In this document: in pieces, positions 33,899-44,069 of the stretch | How the letters are laid out: each line of letters begins with the position of its first letter | How positions within the stretch are numbered: the stretch's first letter is position 1 | NCBI RefSeq assembly: GCF_003946385.1 | Contig: NZ_RHOE01000001.1 | Span: 1-64,000 of the forward strand | Reading direction: 5' to 3' | Length of the DNA: 64,000 nt | Source: Loigolactobacillus zhaoyuanensis | Lineage (GTDB): Bacteria; Bacillota; Bacilli; Lactobacillales; Lactobacillaceae | Notes under the pieces: generated by a model | What the model was told of the DNA's origin: nothing | The model's database searches: none | Seen by the model: only the letters and a program-made list of their open reading frames with translations | Translations under genes and position numbers: made by a program

Positions 33899-35106
33899 AA
33901 CAGTTATGGCAGCAACGATTACGGCAACATCATAAGCAAATGCTAAAATATTCACGCTACGTTTTCACTGAATTTTTCATGATCGCAATTTTTATCTTTG
34001 TGGGCGCCGTGGCCTACAGTTATTCTAATCTGCTGGACACGATCCACGCGCCGTTATGGTGGGCCAAGCCAGGATTACTGATTTTATTTGTGGCGCTGCT
34101 CAGCGTGGGGCGTCTGGCCACTTTATTGCAAGATGCGGATACTTTATTTTTGCTACCTAAGGAGCGCGCGTTATTGACGTACTTGCTGGCAGCGCGGCGC
34201 TATAGTTTATGGTTACCGAGTCTCTTTTTTGTGATTATGCTTGGCGCACTATTGCCATTTCAAGTGGTGGCGACCAATTTAGCGCCAAGTAGCAGCCTCG
34301 GCTTGTTTGTGGTTTTGGTGGCATTAAAGGATGGCCAACTTTGGCTGCAGTTAGTGGCTAACTATGATGATCAGCCGCAGCGTATCCGGCAATGGCGCGT
34401 ATTATTTTATTTGGTTGCAGCAATTGTGATCGCAGCTAGTTTATGGATCAGTCCGTTGGTAGGAATCGGCTTGGCAGTTGTGGCCGAATTTGGTTTGCGC
34501 CTATATTTACCACGCTTTTTGGCGAGTGCCGTGTTACAATGGCGGACCGCAGTCAAAAATGAAAACTCACGGATGCTGCAGCTTTACCGGCTGATCAATT
34601 TATTTACCGATGTGCCGCAACTAAGTGGTAAAGTGCATCGTCGCGTCTATTTGGATCCAGTGCTACGATTATTTAAAGGCAATCATCAGCGTACCTTTGG
34701 CTATCTCTATTTACATGAATTTTTACGGGGCACCGAATACTTAGGGCTCTACTTACGATTATTGGTGATCGGCGCGGTGATCCTCTGGTTTATTCCGCTG
34801 TGGTGGATCGCGACACTGCTCGGCGCGATTTTCATCTATTTAGTCGGTTTTCAGCTATTACCGTTTTACCAGATCTTTAACGAAAACTTATTAGTTCATT
34901 TATATCCGGTGCCGCTGACCAACAAAATACAATCCTTTCAACATTTGGTTCAAGGGCTGCTAATGATCCAGGCGGTGATCTTCGCGCTAGTTATGTTAGT
35001 CAGTAGCAGTCTGAGTCATTGGTTGATTTTTGTAGTGATTGAATTAGTCGTGGTTTTACTGCTAACACGCGTTTATTTTCCACGACGTTTGCAACCAGAA
35101 AAATAA
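33895..35106 (+). CDS. ecsB: ABC transporter permease EcsB
   Basis: The 403-residue membrane protein has at least eight hydrophobic helices and follows ecsA with a four-base overlap (ATGA). It is the membrane half of the Ecs system. Its identity rests on the hydrophobic pattern, the length (about 400) and the conserved prsA-hit-ecsAB order. Confidence 0.9.
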   Translation: MKQLWQQRLRQHHKQMLKYSRYVFTEFFMIAIFIFVGAVAYSYSNLLDTIHAPLWWAKPGLLILFVALLSVGRLATLLQDADTLFLLPKERALLTYLLAARRYSLWLPSLFFVIMLGALLPFQVVATNLAPSSSLGLFVVLVALKDGQLWLQLVANYDDQPQRIRQWRVLFYLVAAIVIAASLWISPLVGIGLAVVAEFGLRLYLPRFLASAVLQWRTAVKNENSRMLQLYRLINLFTDVPQLSGKVHRRVYLDPVLRLFKGNHQRTFGYLYLHEFLRGTEYLGLYLRLLVIGAVILWFIPLWWIATLLGAIFIYLVGFQLLPFYQIFNENLLVHLYPVPLTNKIQSFQHLVQGLLMIQAVIFALVMLVSSSLSHWLIFVVIELVVVLLLTRVYFPRRLQPEK

Positions 35107-35230
35107 GGTGCTCAGGCGCTTGACGTTAGTTTTATTGACCAGTAAAATAGTGAGTGAAGTTATTGATACGGCGCTAGTTGATTTTACGCTTGAACTAGTC
35201 GTAACAATGTTCTAAAAAGGGGGTGTGGCG

Positions 35231-36022
35231 ATGGATTTTGATTTAGATGCTGGTTGGCAGATCCAACCAGCAGGCGGTAGTACCGGAGCCGCCTTCGTAG
35301 GGATGCGGGCGCAGGAGAAAATTTTCCTCAAACGCAATACATCCCCGTTTTTAGCGGCATTGTCGATGGAAGGCATTTCACCACGTCTAATTTGGACAAA
35401 ACGAATTTCCAGTGGCGATGTGCTGACCGCCCAAGAATGGTTGAATGGGCGAACCCTGACCCGCAACGAAATGGGTGACACCGCGGTAGCCAAGTTGCTG
35501 GCGCGGGTCCATCATTCCAAGTTACTGAAGAAAATGCTTCAGCGCGTCGGCGGGCTAACCGTGACGTCGGATCACTTTTTACAACAATATTATTTAAATC
35601 TATCCTCGGATCTACGCAGTCATCCGCTATTGCAGCAGGTGCTGACTTATCTGATCCAGAACAAACCAGTATTTGATCCAGAACAACTGGAAGTCTGCCA
35701 TGGGGATTTGAATCACAAAAATTGGTTGTTATCCGAACAGCAACGGTTGTATATCGTTGACTGGGACGACGCAATGTTTGCCGATGCGGCCTTTGATCTA
35801 AGCACGGTCTTATGCCAGTATGTACCGCGGACGCAATGGACACGCTGGCTAGGTGATTACGGTGTTAATAGCGATCACGGCATTATTGCCCGCATCGAGT
35901 GGTATGGCTTTTTAAACTTATTACTGGTCGTGAAGCGTTTCTACAGCGAACAGCGGTACCATGAAATGAATCAGGCGCTACTCCAATTGCGTGAGTTATT
36001 CAGCGCGCGTTCAGGACAATAA
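35231..36022 (+). CDS. Aminoglycoside-phosphotransferase-like kinase (YtmP family)
   Basis: The 263-residue protein has the kinase loop CHGDLNHKNWLL (about residues 156-167) and the metal-binding YIVDWDDAMFADAAFDL (about 174-190), standard for the phosphotransferase (choline kinase/APH) superfamily. The substrate is unknown. The start is ATG 35231 behind AAGGGGGTG; GTG 35225 is too close to that site. It directly precedes trmB, as ytmP does in Bacillus. Confidence 0.85.
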   Translation: MDFDLDAGWQIQPAGGSTGAAFVGMRAQEKIFLKRNTSPFLAALSMEGISPRLIWTKRISSGDVLTAQEWLNGRTLTRNEMGDTAVAKLLARVHHSKLLKKMLQRVGGLTVTSDHFLQQYYLNLSSDLRSHPLLQQVLTYLIQNKPVFDPEQLEVCHGDLNHKNWLLSEQQRLYIVDWDDAMFADAAFDLSTVLCQYVPRTQWTRWLGDYGVNSDHGIIARIEWYGFLNLLLVVKRFYSEQRYHEMNQALLQLRELFSARSGQ

Positions 36023-36030
36023 CGGTAATA

Positions 36031-36079
36031 GATAGGGCCGGAGCGGTAACCAGGTTACCTTCCAGCCCTTTTTTATGAA
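36031..36079 (+). terminator. Terminator between the kinase-like gene and trmB
   Basis: AGGGCCGGA..GGTAACC and GGTTACCTTCCAGCCCT pair with small interruptions, followed by a T run. Confidence 0.75.
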
Positions 36080-36153
36080 AAATATAAAAAACTGTCACCA
36101 CTAGCGTAGTGGCTACAGCGATTAAAAACAGATAATAGAAAATGAGGTCGACC

Positions 36154-36792
36154 ATGCGTTTACGGAACAAGCCCCGGGCTGCAGGCGAAATTGCAGCTAA
36201 TCCCCAATACATCACGACAACTCCAGCTGAATTTAAAGGCCAATGGCAAAGCAAATTTACCCAAAATCAACCGCTCAGTATCGAAGTTGGTTCTGGCAAG
36301 GGCCGATTTATTGTTGAAATGGCCAAAGCCAATCCGGAACGGAATTTTATTGGCATTGAAATTCAACAATCAGTTGCGATCATGATTTTAGAAAAACAAT
36401 TGACGGCGCAGCTGCCTAATCTGTATTTGATCCAAGCTGATGGCGGTGAGCTAACCGACTTTTTTGCCGACGATGAAGTGGCGCAGATCTACTTGAATTT
36501 TTCTGATCCATGGCCGAAAACCCGCCATGCGAAGCGTCGCCTAACGCACCAATTATTTTTAAAAATGTATCAAGCTATTTTACAGCCGCAGGGGAGTCTG
36601 CAATTTAAAACGGATAACCGTGGCTTATTTGAGTATTCACTGATCAGTTTTAACCAATTTGGGATGCAATTTGACGATTTATCGTTGGACTTGCACGCTG
36701 ATGAAGCACCGGAAAACATTGAAACTGAATATGAACAACGTTTCAGTCAAATGGGCCACCCAATTTATTTGATCAGTGCTCATTTTGAGTAA
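36154..36792 (+). CDS. trmB: tRNA (guanine-N7-)-methyltransferase
   Basis: The 212-residue SAM-dependent enzyme has IEVGSGKGRFIVEMA (about residues 46-60), FIGIEIQQSV and the FSDPWPKTRHAKRRL signature (about 115-129). It makes m7G46 in tRNA. The start is ATG 36154 behind GAGG; ATG 36142 precedes that site. Confidence 0.95.
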   Translation: MRLRNKPRAAGEIAANPQYITTTPAEFKGQWQSKFTQNQPLSIEVGSGKGRFIVEMAKANPERNFIGIEIQQSVAIMILEKQLTAQLPNLYLIQADGGELTDFFADDEVAQIYLNFSDPWPKTRHAKRRLTHQLFLKMYQAILQPQGSLQFKTDNRGLFEYSLISFNQFGMQFDDLSLDLHADEAPENIETEYEQRFSQMGHPIYLISAHFE

Positions 36793-36793
36793 C

Positions 36794-37108
36794 TTAATCA
36801 TTGAGCGGTTGCCAATGACCAGCTAACAGCTGGCCGTTAGCGGCGATAATGAAACGATATTCACGGCGGTGGTCGGTTAATTGTTGGGTGACACCGCCGC
36901 GATAGGCCAAGCGGTTATGGTAGTGTAAGGGCGTGAGCTCGATCCAAGTGCCACTGATCGGAGCCTGCTGTTGTAATTTCTGTTTAAGTTGCTGCAGTAG
37001 TTTGTCCGGCTGTGCGCCGCGATAATTACGCCATAGACGGCGGCTTAGCAACAAGCCACTGATCAATAATAAGCTACCACTTGCTAACTGACGAGTCGTT
37101 TTATTCAA
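36794..37108 (-). CDS. Small membrane-anchored hypothetical protein
   Basis: The 104-residue protein has an N-terminal hydrophobic helix (LASGSLLLISGLLLS) and a basic, Gln-rich linker, then a small beta-rich region (GTWIELTPLHYHNRLAYRGGV and EYRFIIAANGQLLAGHW). The start is TTG 37108, nine bases after GGAGG. The end is near or overlaps the trmB 3' end. It was not recognised as a named family; the second half resembles PepSY-like folds only in a general way. Confidence 0.7.
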   Translation of the reverse strand: MNKTTRQLASGSLLLISGLLLSRRLWRNYRGAQPDKLLQQLKQKLQQQAPISGTWIELTPLHYHNRLAYRGGVTQQLTDHRREYRFIIAANGQLLAGHWQPLND

Positions 37109-37163
37109 GGTAAATAACCTCCGTTGATTTTCGATTTATTCAAAGTATAGGCTGGAGATGAAT

Positions 37164-37595
37164 GTGGTGCAACAATATCAAGTGATTTTAGTTGGCATTG
37201 ACGATAGTCGGCCCGCCGCTGCGGCTTTAAAAAAGGCGATCACATTAGCGCAACATGAGCAGGCCGAACTACGCCTAGTTCACGTGATCGAGTATTCACC
37301 ACAGATCGGCAACACTACCGAGTTAGTCGCCGCTGCTCACCAAAAAGAGCAAGCAGATTTTACCGCAAAGTTAGCGGCAGCACGGCAACAAGCATTAACT
37401 GCTGGCGTTAAAAATGTGACAACGACGCTTTTAACTGGCACGGCACGAACCTTGCTACACGAACAAACTGCCGATTTGATCATCGTGGGTCAGTCAGGAC
37501 AATCTGCCATTGATCGATTTATGTTAGGCTCGTTTGCTGAAACGATCGTTCGCGAAGCCACCGGCGATGTGTTAGTGATCAAAAGCGCCGATTGA
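37164..37595 (+). CDS. Universal stress protein (UspA family)
   Basis: The 143-residue protein has the Usp N-terminal VILVGIDDSRPAAAAL and the nucleotide-binding signature IIVGQSGQSAIDRFMLGSFAETIV (G-x-x-G-x-x-x-x-x-x-x-x-G-S). It probably binds ATP and acts in stress survival. GTG 37164 (or 37167) is preferred because GGAG at 37154-37157 is too close to ATG 37158. Confidence 0.9.
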   Translation: MVQQYQVILVGIDDSRPAAAALKKAITLAQHEQAELRLVHVIEYSPQIGNTTELVAAAHQKEQADFTAKLAAARQQALTAGVKNVTTTLLTGTARTLLHEQTADLIIVGQSGQSAIDRFMLGSFAETIVREATGDVLVIKSAD

Positions 37596-37695
37596 ATCGA
37601 CGCCGCTAGTTCATGACTCCCGTGAGTGTTGATATGATAATTAATGTAAATAGAAAAAATAAAAAATTTTGATCATTATTTTATGAATGACGAAG

Positions 37696-38020
37696 TAACA
37701 CCGTGGTTATGAGTGTAGTTAGCTGATAACCCAGCTTAATTGTGAAGTAGAACCATGTTTCTTGCGGTGACCGAAACGATTTGAGTTGAGGAAACGCAGT
37801 TGTGGACTTTACAACTACGCTCCTTAAGCTTTGCCACAAGAATGGATATCGCCCGTAACATCGTGGTTATTAGCGTAGTTGGCTAATAACCTACCTTAAT
37901 TGTGAAGTAGAACCATGTTTCTTGCGGCAAGGGCTTTGCCACAAGAATGGATATCGCCCGTAACATCGTGGTTATTAGCGTAGTTGGCTAATAACCTACC
38001 TTAATTGTGAAGTAGAGAGG
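37696..38020 (+). repeat. Tandem structured leader units before ytpR (periods 160 and 105 bases)
   Basis: TAACACCG/TAACATCG units start at 37696, 37856 and 37961, and the CTTAATTGTGAAGTAGA block occurs at 37735, 37895 and 38000. Each full unit holds hairpin A (CCAT..TTCTTG with CAAGAATGG), the box GGATATCGCCCG, and hairpin B (GGTTATTAGC with GCTAATAACC, 10 perfect pairs in the last two units). The last block leads into the ytpR ribosome binding site. The first unit carries an extra ~55 bases inside hairpin A. Confidence 0.88.
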
Positions 38021-38027
38021 AAGAATC

Positions 38028-38693
38028 ATGTTAATTTCAAGTTTGAACGCAGCAGCATTTGCTGATACCTTAATTTTATTGGTCGCTCCAGACACCGCTA
38101 ATCCACAGGCAACGGAGCAAGCCGGCGATGTGGTTCGTATTTATGATACGGTCACCGCACAACCGTTGGGCTTCAATATTTTCCACGTTAGTCAGTATTT
38201 GCCTGAATTGACTGGCAACGGTCAAGTTTTCTTAACTGAAACGCAAGTTGAACGTTTAAACCAATTGCTGACTCAAGTTGGGTTTACCGCTGAATTAGCG
38301 GCAGACCTTAGTCCTAAATTCGTGATCGGCTACGTTAAGTCTGCGGAGGCGCATCCCGATTCTGATCATTTACAAGTGACGCAGGTCGAAGTAGATCATG
38401 AGCAAACTTTACAAATTGTTTGTGGTGCGCCCAATGTGGCTCAAGGCCAAAAAGTAGTCGTCGCTAAAATTGGCGCAATGATGCCTAATGGTCAGATTAT
38501 TTGGCCTGGTGCCTTGCGCGGCGTAACCAGCGATGGCATGATCAGTGCCGCACGCGAGCTAGCTTTGCCAAACGCACCTAAGCAGCATGGTATTTTAGTC
38601 ATGCCAGCGGATATTCCTGCCGGGACACCGTTTGATTTCGATCAAGCTGCCGCAGTAGTTGCCGCGCAAAACGCAGATAAAGCTTCAATTTGA
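38028..38693 (+). CDS. ytpR: YtpR-family tRNA-binding-domain protein
   Basis: The 221-residue protein has an N-terminal DUF4479-like region and a C-terminal EMAP/tRNA-binding OB-fold (about residues 97-205: FVIGYVKSAEAHPDSDHLQV, CGAPNVAQGQKVVVAKIG, GVTSDGMISAARELAL). It resembles the tRNA-binding domain of PheRS beta. The biological role is unsettled. ATG 38028 follows GAGAGGAAG at the end of a duplicated leader. The ytpR-sftA-murC order matches Bacillus. Confidence 0.93.
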   Translation: MLISSLNAAAFADTLILLVAPDTANPQATEQAGDVVRIYDTVTAQPLGFNIFHVSQYLPELTGNGQVFLTETQVERLNQLLTQVGFTAELAADLSPKFVIGYVKSAEAHPDSDHLQVTQVEVDHEQTLQIVCGAPNVAQGQKVVVAKIGAMMPNGQIIWPGALRGVTSDGMISAARELALPNAPKQHGILVMPADIPAGTPFDFDQAAAVVAAQNADKASI

Positions 38694-38736
38694 GCATCAA
38701 TAAGTTACGATCATTAAATTAGAAGGGGGTAATTGT

Positions 38737-41253
38737 GTGGATCATTACGATGGACCTGTTTTTTTGCGGCGTCAGCCAACGTTAAGTGCAGCTAAACAAC
38801 CGCAACGGCACCAGCACGTTGCAACACCAACTGCTGCGGCCGCAGTTGCGACACCAGTGAAACGGACGCCACAACCAACAAGTCAACCAATTGTCACCAG
38901 TAATCACCGCTTTACACCTAAATATATTCCGCAATCACGCCAACGGCAGCAAACAACGGATGAACAGATCCGTTTGAACCGTTATGTGCAGGCGTTGAAT
39001 AAATCCGCAACAAGTTACCTATTGTTTGATAGCGAACCTGCAATAGCAGTTACGCCGACCGCTGACATTGTGCCAACTTTTCTACCGGCAACTGCTAATG
39101 ATGACGCAGAAACTGAAACGATTGCGCCGGACAGTGCTGAAACTGAAAGTACAGCACCGGCTACAGCCACGGTTGCGGCTGAGTCTGAATCAATGGCTGA
39201 CGCAACGGCAACGCCAAGCGCCCAGCTTGATGAACCAGTGACTAGCGCAGCGCAGCACGTAAATCCAGTTGCGACCGCTGAAACTGACGTAGTTGCAGTT
39301 GCTGAATCAGCTGTGCCGACACCGGTTAGCGAGCCGGCAGCAAGTACGACTACCACTGAAACTGCGGTAGCGGCCGAGTTAGAACCACAAAGTGAAGCAG
39401 ATTTGACGGCAGCCAGTCAAGCAGCTGCGGATAGTGGCGACACAACGGTTGACGCCGACAAAGCGACAATGACGGATAGTGAGTTGCCAGAAGCGACCTC
39501 AGTTACTGTACCAGAAACTGAGCAAACAGTGGCAGAAGCTAATGCAGCAGCGGCAGTTGCCGATCCAGATGTCGCTGACGCAACGGCAACACCATCCTGG
39601 CAGCAGGTCGTGGCGGCAGTTACTGCCAACACACCAGTTAGTCAACCAGTACCGCCAGTTGACAGCAAGCTGCCAAACAACGAGTCGGTACTGACACCAC
39701 AGCCGATTGTGGCAGTGGCTAGTCAGTCAGCGCCAACTTTGCATCAAACCGCGAATACAGTCGGCGATAGCCATGATGCTAAGCCGCAATTAACGATTAA
39801 AGAGCAGGCACCGTTGGATGATCAACATTACCAGTTACCCCCATTTTCACTATTACCGGAACCGGTGAAGGATAATAGTAGTGAGATGAAGGCGTGGGTG
39901 GAGCAGCAACGGACTGTTTTAAATGAAACGCTAAAAGCTTTTAACGTACAAGCTACGGTTAGTCGTTGGAGCATTGGCCCGGCAGTGACGCAGTTTGAAG
40001 TTAGCTTAGCGCGTGGCGTTAAAGTCAGCAAGATCACTAATCTTAGCGACGACCTAAAGTTAGCTTTAGCGGCTAAAGATATTCGGATCGAGGCGCCAAT
40101 TCCTGGTAAGTCAACGGTGGGGATTGAAATTCCTAATTTGAAATCACGACCAGTCATGTTATCGGAAGTGGTTGAATCAACCCAATTCCAGGAAAGTAAA
40201 TCACCGCTAACGGTGGCATTAGGTGTTGATTTATTTGGCCAACCAATGGTCACCAACGTTGGCAAAATGCCCCATGGCTTGATCGCCGGCGCCACTGGTT
40301 CTGGTAAAAGTGTCTTCATCAACAGTTTATTGTTATCGATTTTATTTAAAGCTAAACCCAGTGAGGTCAAGTTATTATTGATCGATCCCAAAGCGGTCGA
40401 GCTCGCACCGTATAATGGGCTGCCGCATCTATTGTCGCCGGTCATCTCTGATCCTAAAGCGGCCGCTGCGGCATTGAAGTGGGCCGTTGATGAAATGGAA
40501 AACCGTTATCAAAAAATGGCCGCAGCTGGGGTTCGTAATTTAGAACAGTTTAATACTAAGGCCGCGGCACACGGTGATCATGGGTTGAAAATGCCGTACA
40601 TTGTGATCATCATTGATGAGTTAGCTGATTTAATGATGGTAGCGTCCAATGAAGTGCAGGACTACATTGTCCGTATCACGCAAAAGGCGCGGGCTGCCGG
40701 GATCCATTTGCTAGTGGCAACCCAGCGCCCAAGTGTGGATGTGATCACCGGAACGATCAAAAATAACATTCCGACGCGCTTGGCCTTTATGGTCTCCAGT
40801 CAAATTGATTCGCGGACGATCATCGACCAAGGCGGCGCTGAACGACTATTAGGCCGTGGCGACATGCTTTATCTCGGTAATGGTCAAAGCCAACCAATTC
40901 GGATCCAAGGGACTTATGCGGAAAGTGAGATCGACCCAATCGTTGATTTTGTTAAGCAACAACTGCCACCGCATTACTTATTTGAACCAGAGGGCTTACT
41001 GGAAAAAGTTGAAGCCACTGAAAATCAAGATGAGATTTTCCCAGAAGTTTTAACTTATATTGCTGATGAAGCTCAGGTTTCTACTTCCAAATTACAGCGG
41101 GTCTTTTCAATTGGCTATAATCGTGCGGCTAATTTGATCGACAGCTTAGAACAGCGTAATCTAATTTCGCCAGCAAGTGGTTCAAAGCCACGTGACGTCT
41201 ACTTTACGCCAGAAGATTTGATCCAATATCAAGAAAGTAAACAAATGAATTAA
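38737..41253 (+). CDS. sftA: SftA-type DNA translocase (FtsK/SpoIIIE family, soluble)
   Basis: The 838-residue protein lacks N-terminal membrane helices, as SftA does. Residues about 100-340 are a low-complexity Ala/Thr/Glu/Val-rich linker. The motor has the Walker A segment [18 protein letters not shown] (about 521-538), LLLIDPK and [15 protein letters not shown] (about 620-634). A C-terminal gamma-like winged helix follows ([20 protein letters not shown]). It moves chromosomal DNA out of the closing septum. GTG 38737 follows AAGGGGGT. Confidence 0.9.
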   Translation: MDHYDGPVFLRRQPTLSAAKQPQRHQHVATPTAAAAVATPVKRTPQPTSQPIVTSNHRFTPKYIPQSRQRQQTTDEQIRLNRYVQALNKSATSYLLFDSEPAIAVTPTADIVPTFLPATANDDAETETIAPDSAETESTAPATATVAAESESMADATATPSAQLDEPVTSAAQHVNPVATAETDVVAVAESAVPTPVSEPAASTTTTETAVAAELEPQSEADLTAASQAAADSGDTTVDADKATMTDSELPEATSVTVPETEQTVAEANAAAAVADPDVADATATPSWQQVVAAVTANTPVSQPVPPVDSKLPNNESVLTPQPIVAVASQSAPTLHQTANTVGDSHDAKPQLTIKEQAPLDDQHYQLPPFSLLPEPVKDNSSEMKAWVEQQRTVLNETLKAFNVQATVSRWSIGPAVTQFEVSLARGVKVSKITNLSDDLKLALAAKDIRIEAPIPGKSTVGIEIPNLKSRPVMLSEVVESTQFQESKSPLTVALGVDLFGQPMVTNVGKMPHGLIAGATGSGKSVFINSLLLSILFKAKPSEVKLLLIDPKAVELAPYNGLPHLLSPVISDPKAAAAALKWAVDEMENRYQKMAAAGVRNLEQFNTKAAAHGDHGLKMPYIVIIIDELADLMMVASNEVQDYIVRITQKARAAGIHLLVATQRPSVDVITGTIKNNIPTRLAFMVSSQIDSRTIIDQGGAERLLGRGDMLYLGNGQSQPIRIQGTYAESEIDPIVDFVKQQLPPHYLFEPEGLLEKVEATENQDEIFPEVLTYIADEAQVSTSKLQRVFSIGYNRAANLIDSLEQRNLISPASGSKPRDVYFTPEDLIQYQESKQMN

Positions 41254-41299
41254 AGTTTGTCGTCAGATGGCGAGCATGCTGAAAAAGGGGATTTTTGTA

Positions 41300-42631
41300 G
41301 TGGATAACAATACGATTTATCATTTTGTCGGGATCAAAGGTTCCGGGATGAGCGCTTTAGCCATGATTTTGCATGACGAAGGTTATCAAGTTCAAGGCTC
41401 TGACATTGAACAATATACATTTACGCAACGTGATTTGGAAAAGGCTGGCGTGCAGATCATGCCGTTTGCCGCAGAAAATATTCACGCTGGCTTAACGATC
41501 GTCGCCGGTAATTCTTTCCCAGACACACATCCAGAGATCAAAGCTGCTAAAGCATTGAATTTAAAGGTGCTGCGTTATCCTGAGTTGCTCGGCGAATTAT
41601 TGGCTGGTCATACCAGTATCGGTGTTGCTGGCGCGCATGGTAAAACAAGCACTACTGGCTTGTTAGCGCATGTACTGGGTGGTATCGCGCCAACCAGTTT
41701 CTTAGTTGGCGATGGTACCGGCAAAGGAATCAAGAATTCACAATTTTTTGTTTTCGAAGCTGATGAATACCGGCGCCATTTTCTGGCCCAAGCACCAGAT
41801 TATATGATCATGACCAACATTGATTTTGATCATCCCGATTATTATCATGGCATTGAAGATGTTTTTGACGCTTTTCAAACTGAGGCCAATCAAGTTAAGA
41901 AGGGGATCTTTGCCTGGGGCGACGATCCTGAGCTGCGTAAGCTGAAAACAGACGTGCCAGTATACTATTACGGCACCAGCGAACGTGATGATTTTCAGGC
42001 GCGGCATATTTTGCGAACCGTCAATGGTTCAGAATTTGACGTCTACTATCACGATGAAAACTTAGGTCATTACGTGATCCATTTATTTGGTGAGCATAAC
42101 GTGCTTAATAGCTTAGCGGTGATCGCGGTTAGCCACATGGAAAAAATCCCTCACGCAGAAGTTGCCCGCGAATTGTTGACTTTCCAAGGGGTCAAACGGC
42201 GCTTCTCCGAACGTAAAATGGCTGATATGACGATCATCGATGACTATGCGCATCATCCATCAGAAATCAAAGCGACGTTGGATGCTGCTCGGCAAAAATA
42301 TCCAGATAAACAGATCATTGCTGTTTTCCAACCGCATACTTTTTCCCGGACGATCGCCTATATGGACGATTTTGCCAAAAGTTTAAACTTGGCGGATGTG
42401 GTTTACCTGACGGAGATCTTTAGTTCGGCGCGGGAGCATGAAGGTAAAGTTTCTAGTGCTGATCTAGGCGCTAAAATCAGTAAAGGTGGCACGGTCTTGC
42501 AATTGAATAATATGTCGCCTTTGTTGGACTATCATGATGCGGTCGCTGTTTTCATGGGTGCCGGTGATGTTCAGAAATATGAAAAAGCCTACGAAGCCTT
42601 GCTAAGTGATTCTAGCTTAAAGAATAATTAG
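41300..42631 (+). CDS. murC: UDP-N-acetylmuramate--L-alanine ligase
   Basis: The protein of about 443 residues catalyses the first amino-acid addition to UDP-MurNAc. It shows [17 protein letters not shown] (about residues 5-21), the ATP loop [17 protein letters not shown] near 108-124 and the [10 protein letters not shown] motif. GTG 41300 is chosen, after AAGGGGAT; the longer frame to 41267 is not needed. It follows sftA as in Bacillus. Confidence 0.95.
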   Translation: MDNNTIYHFVGIKGSGMSALAMILHDEGYQVQGSDIEQYTFTQRDLEKAGVQIMPFAAENIHAGLTIVAGNSFPDTHPEIKAAKALNLKVLRYPELLGELLAGHTSIGVAGAHGKTSTTGLLAHVLGGIAPTSFLVGDGTGKGIKNSQFFVFEADEYRRHFLAQAPDYMIMTNIDFDHPDYYHGIEDVFDAFQTEANQVKKGIFAWGDDPELRKLKTDVPVYYYGTSERDDFQARHILRTVNGSEFDVYYHDENLGHYVIHLFGEHNVLNSLAVIAVSHMEKIPHAEVARELLTFQGVKRRFSERKMADMTIIDDYAHHPSEIKATLDAARQKYPDKQIIAVFQPHTFSRTIAYMDDFAKSLNLADVVYLTEIFSSAREHEGKVSSADLGAKISKGGTVLQLNNMSPLLDYHDAVAVFMGAGDVQKYEKAYEALLSDSSLKNN

Positions 42632-42737
42632 CCGATTTAACCTGTTTAGCCTATTTTTGCGTCATGCACGAGCGACTAAATAGTTGTCAATTATAGGTAA
42701 TTTGGTAGAATATTGAATAAGGACGGTGATAAACGGG

Positions 42738-43184
42738 ATGAGTGCAGACTATTCATTAGGTAAAACATTAGCGATGATCAAGGAAGGTGACAGTTTAACG
42801 GTGACGCAAGCCATCGAAGAACGCGACATCTTTTTATACTTGGGCCTGACTAATGATAATAATCCGCTGTTTACTCAGACTGCTTACGCTGCGCAGACGG
42901 AATATCAACACGCGGTGGTGCCGCAGGTGCTACTGGCTGGGATCATGACTAGTGCGATCTCTAAGCATTTACCGGGTCCCGGTAGCAACGTGGTCAATAT
43001 TTCGATCAATTTTATTCAGCCCGTTTTACATGGGGAAACGCTAACTTTCAGCTTTAAAGTTATTCGGGTCGATCGAACGCGTGAATTAGTGACGCTATCG
43101 ATCGCAGCTGAAAACGTCCGCCAACAACGTGTTTTAGATGCAGTGATCTTAGTGACACCGCCTAAAGCACCGACTGATCAATGA
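42738..43184 (+). CDS. MaoC-like hotdog-fold hydratase
   Basis: The 148-residue protein shows the (R)-specific hydratase pattern YLGLTNDNNPLFTQTAYA (about residues 34-51; D-x-N-P, where the classical hydratase has D-x-N-P-xH), VPQVLLAGIMTSAI and FIQPVLHGETL (near 98). It may act on an acyl-CoA or acyl-ACP, but the catalytic histidine after NP is not present (LFTQ). The start is ATG 42738; GTG 42726 lies against the AAGGA. Confidence 0.75.
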   Translation: MSADYSLGKTLAMIKEGDSLTVTQAIEERDIFLYLGLTNDNNPLFTQTAYAAQTEYQHAVVPQVLLAGIMTSAISKHLPGPGSNVVNISINFIQPVLHGETLTFSFKVIRVDRTRELVTLSIAAENVRQQRVLDAVILVTPPKAPTDQ

Positions 43185-43221
43185 CGAGTTTGATTTAAGC
43201 TAAGTAGAAAGGGAGTTTAAA

Positions 43222-43929
43222 ATGCAAGAACAACCAAGAAATATAATTGTCAACGAAGCTAGTCTGGGTCAATATTTGACCAAAGTATACGGTTATATGA
43301 GTTTAGGTGTAGCCGTTTCAGCAATCGTTTCGTTTTTGGCACTAACTGTTTACCGCGTTCAATTTGCAAATGCGATCGGCAATAATCCGATCATGTTGTA
43401 CGCCTTGATTTTTCTCGAATTAGCCTTTGTTATGGGGACCAGCGTGCGTGCCAGTCGTGGCGGTGTTTTGTCCTTTGTGCTGTTTATGGCGTTTGCGGTG
43501 GTCAATGGCCTGACGCTGGCGCTGACGTTATCGTTCTATAGCGTGGCGAATATTACGACGGCTTTTGTTGCTGCTACTGGTACGTTTGCGGCAATGGCGT
43601 TGTACGGTTCATTGACCAAGCGTAACTTAGCTGGCATCGGGCAGATGGCCTTTGCGGCGTTGATCGGTTTGCTAGTGGCCACAGTGGTCAATATGTTTTT
43701 ACGTAACCCAGCAGTTGATTACATTTTCTCCTTTATCGGTGTGATCATCTTTATTGGTTTAACTGCTTGGGATAGCCAACGAATCAAAGCAATGTACATG
43801 CAAAACGCGGGCCGTAGCGACTTAAACGGTTTGGCAATTATGGGTGCGTTGCAACTCTACCTTGATTTCATTAACCTATTCTTATTCTTCTTACGAATTT
43901 TTGGTATTGGCGGTAGTAGCAACGATTAA
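43222..43929 (+). CDS. Bax inhibitor-1/YccA family membrane protein
   Basis: The 235-residue protein has seven hydrophobic helices and the family ending (ITLGLTAWDSQRIK-like segment FIGLTAWDSQRIKAMY near residues 182-197, then GALQLYLDFINLFLFFLRIFG). Relatives (BsYetJ) form pH-gated calcium leaks. ATG 43222 follows AAAGGGAG. Confidence 0.93.
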   Translation: MQEQPRNIIVNEASLGQYLTKVYGYMSLGVAVSAIVSFLALTVYRVQFANAIGNNPIMLYALIFLELAFVMGTSVRASRGGVLSFVLFMAFAVVNGLTLALTLSFYSVANITTAFVAATGTFAAMALYGSLTKRNLAGIGQMAFAALIGLLVATVVNMFLRNPAVDYIFSFIGVIIFIGLTAWDSQRIKAMYMQNAGRSDLNGLAIMGALQLYLDFINLFLFFLRIFGIGGSSND

Positions 43930-43941
43930 CTGATCGATGAC

Positions 43942-43979
43942 AGGAGTTTGCAGCTGATCGGCTGTAAGCTTCTTTTTTT
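43942..43979 (+). terminator. Terminator of the Bax-inhibitor-1 gene
   Basis: GGAGTTTGCAGC and GGCTGTAAGCTTC pair with G-T pairs, followed by a run of T. Confidence 0.75.
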
Positions 43980-44069
43980 GTTCCGCCACTTTACTTACAG
44001 CAAAAGGCGGCGTTTTTTGTTAGAATATAAAGTGGATTAAACATAAATTTAATTATGAGGGAGCTTAAT

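Noticed and set aside
36000-36155. Minus-strand frame of about 51 residues with a hydrophobic segment (MVDLIFYYLFLIAVATTLVV)
   Set aside because: It has no ribosome binding site at usable distance, overlaps the 3' end of the kinase-like gene and the trmB start, and covers a plus-strand terminator. It is most likely a chance frame.
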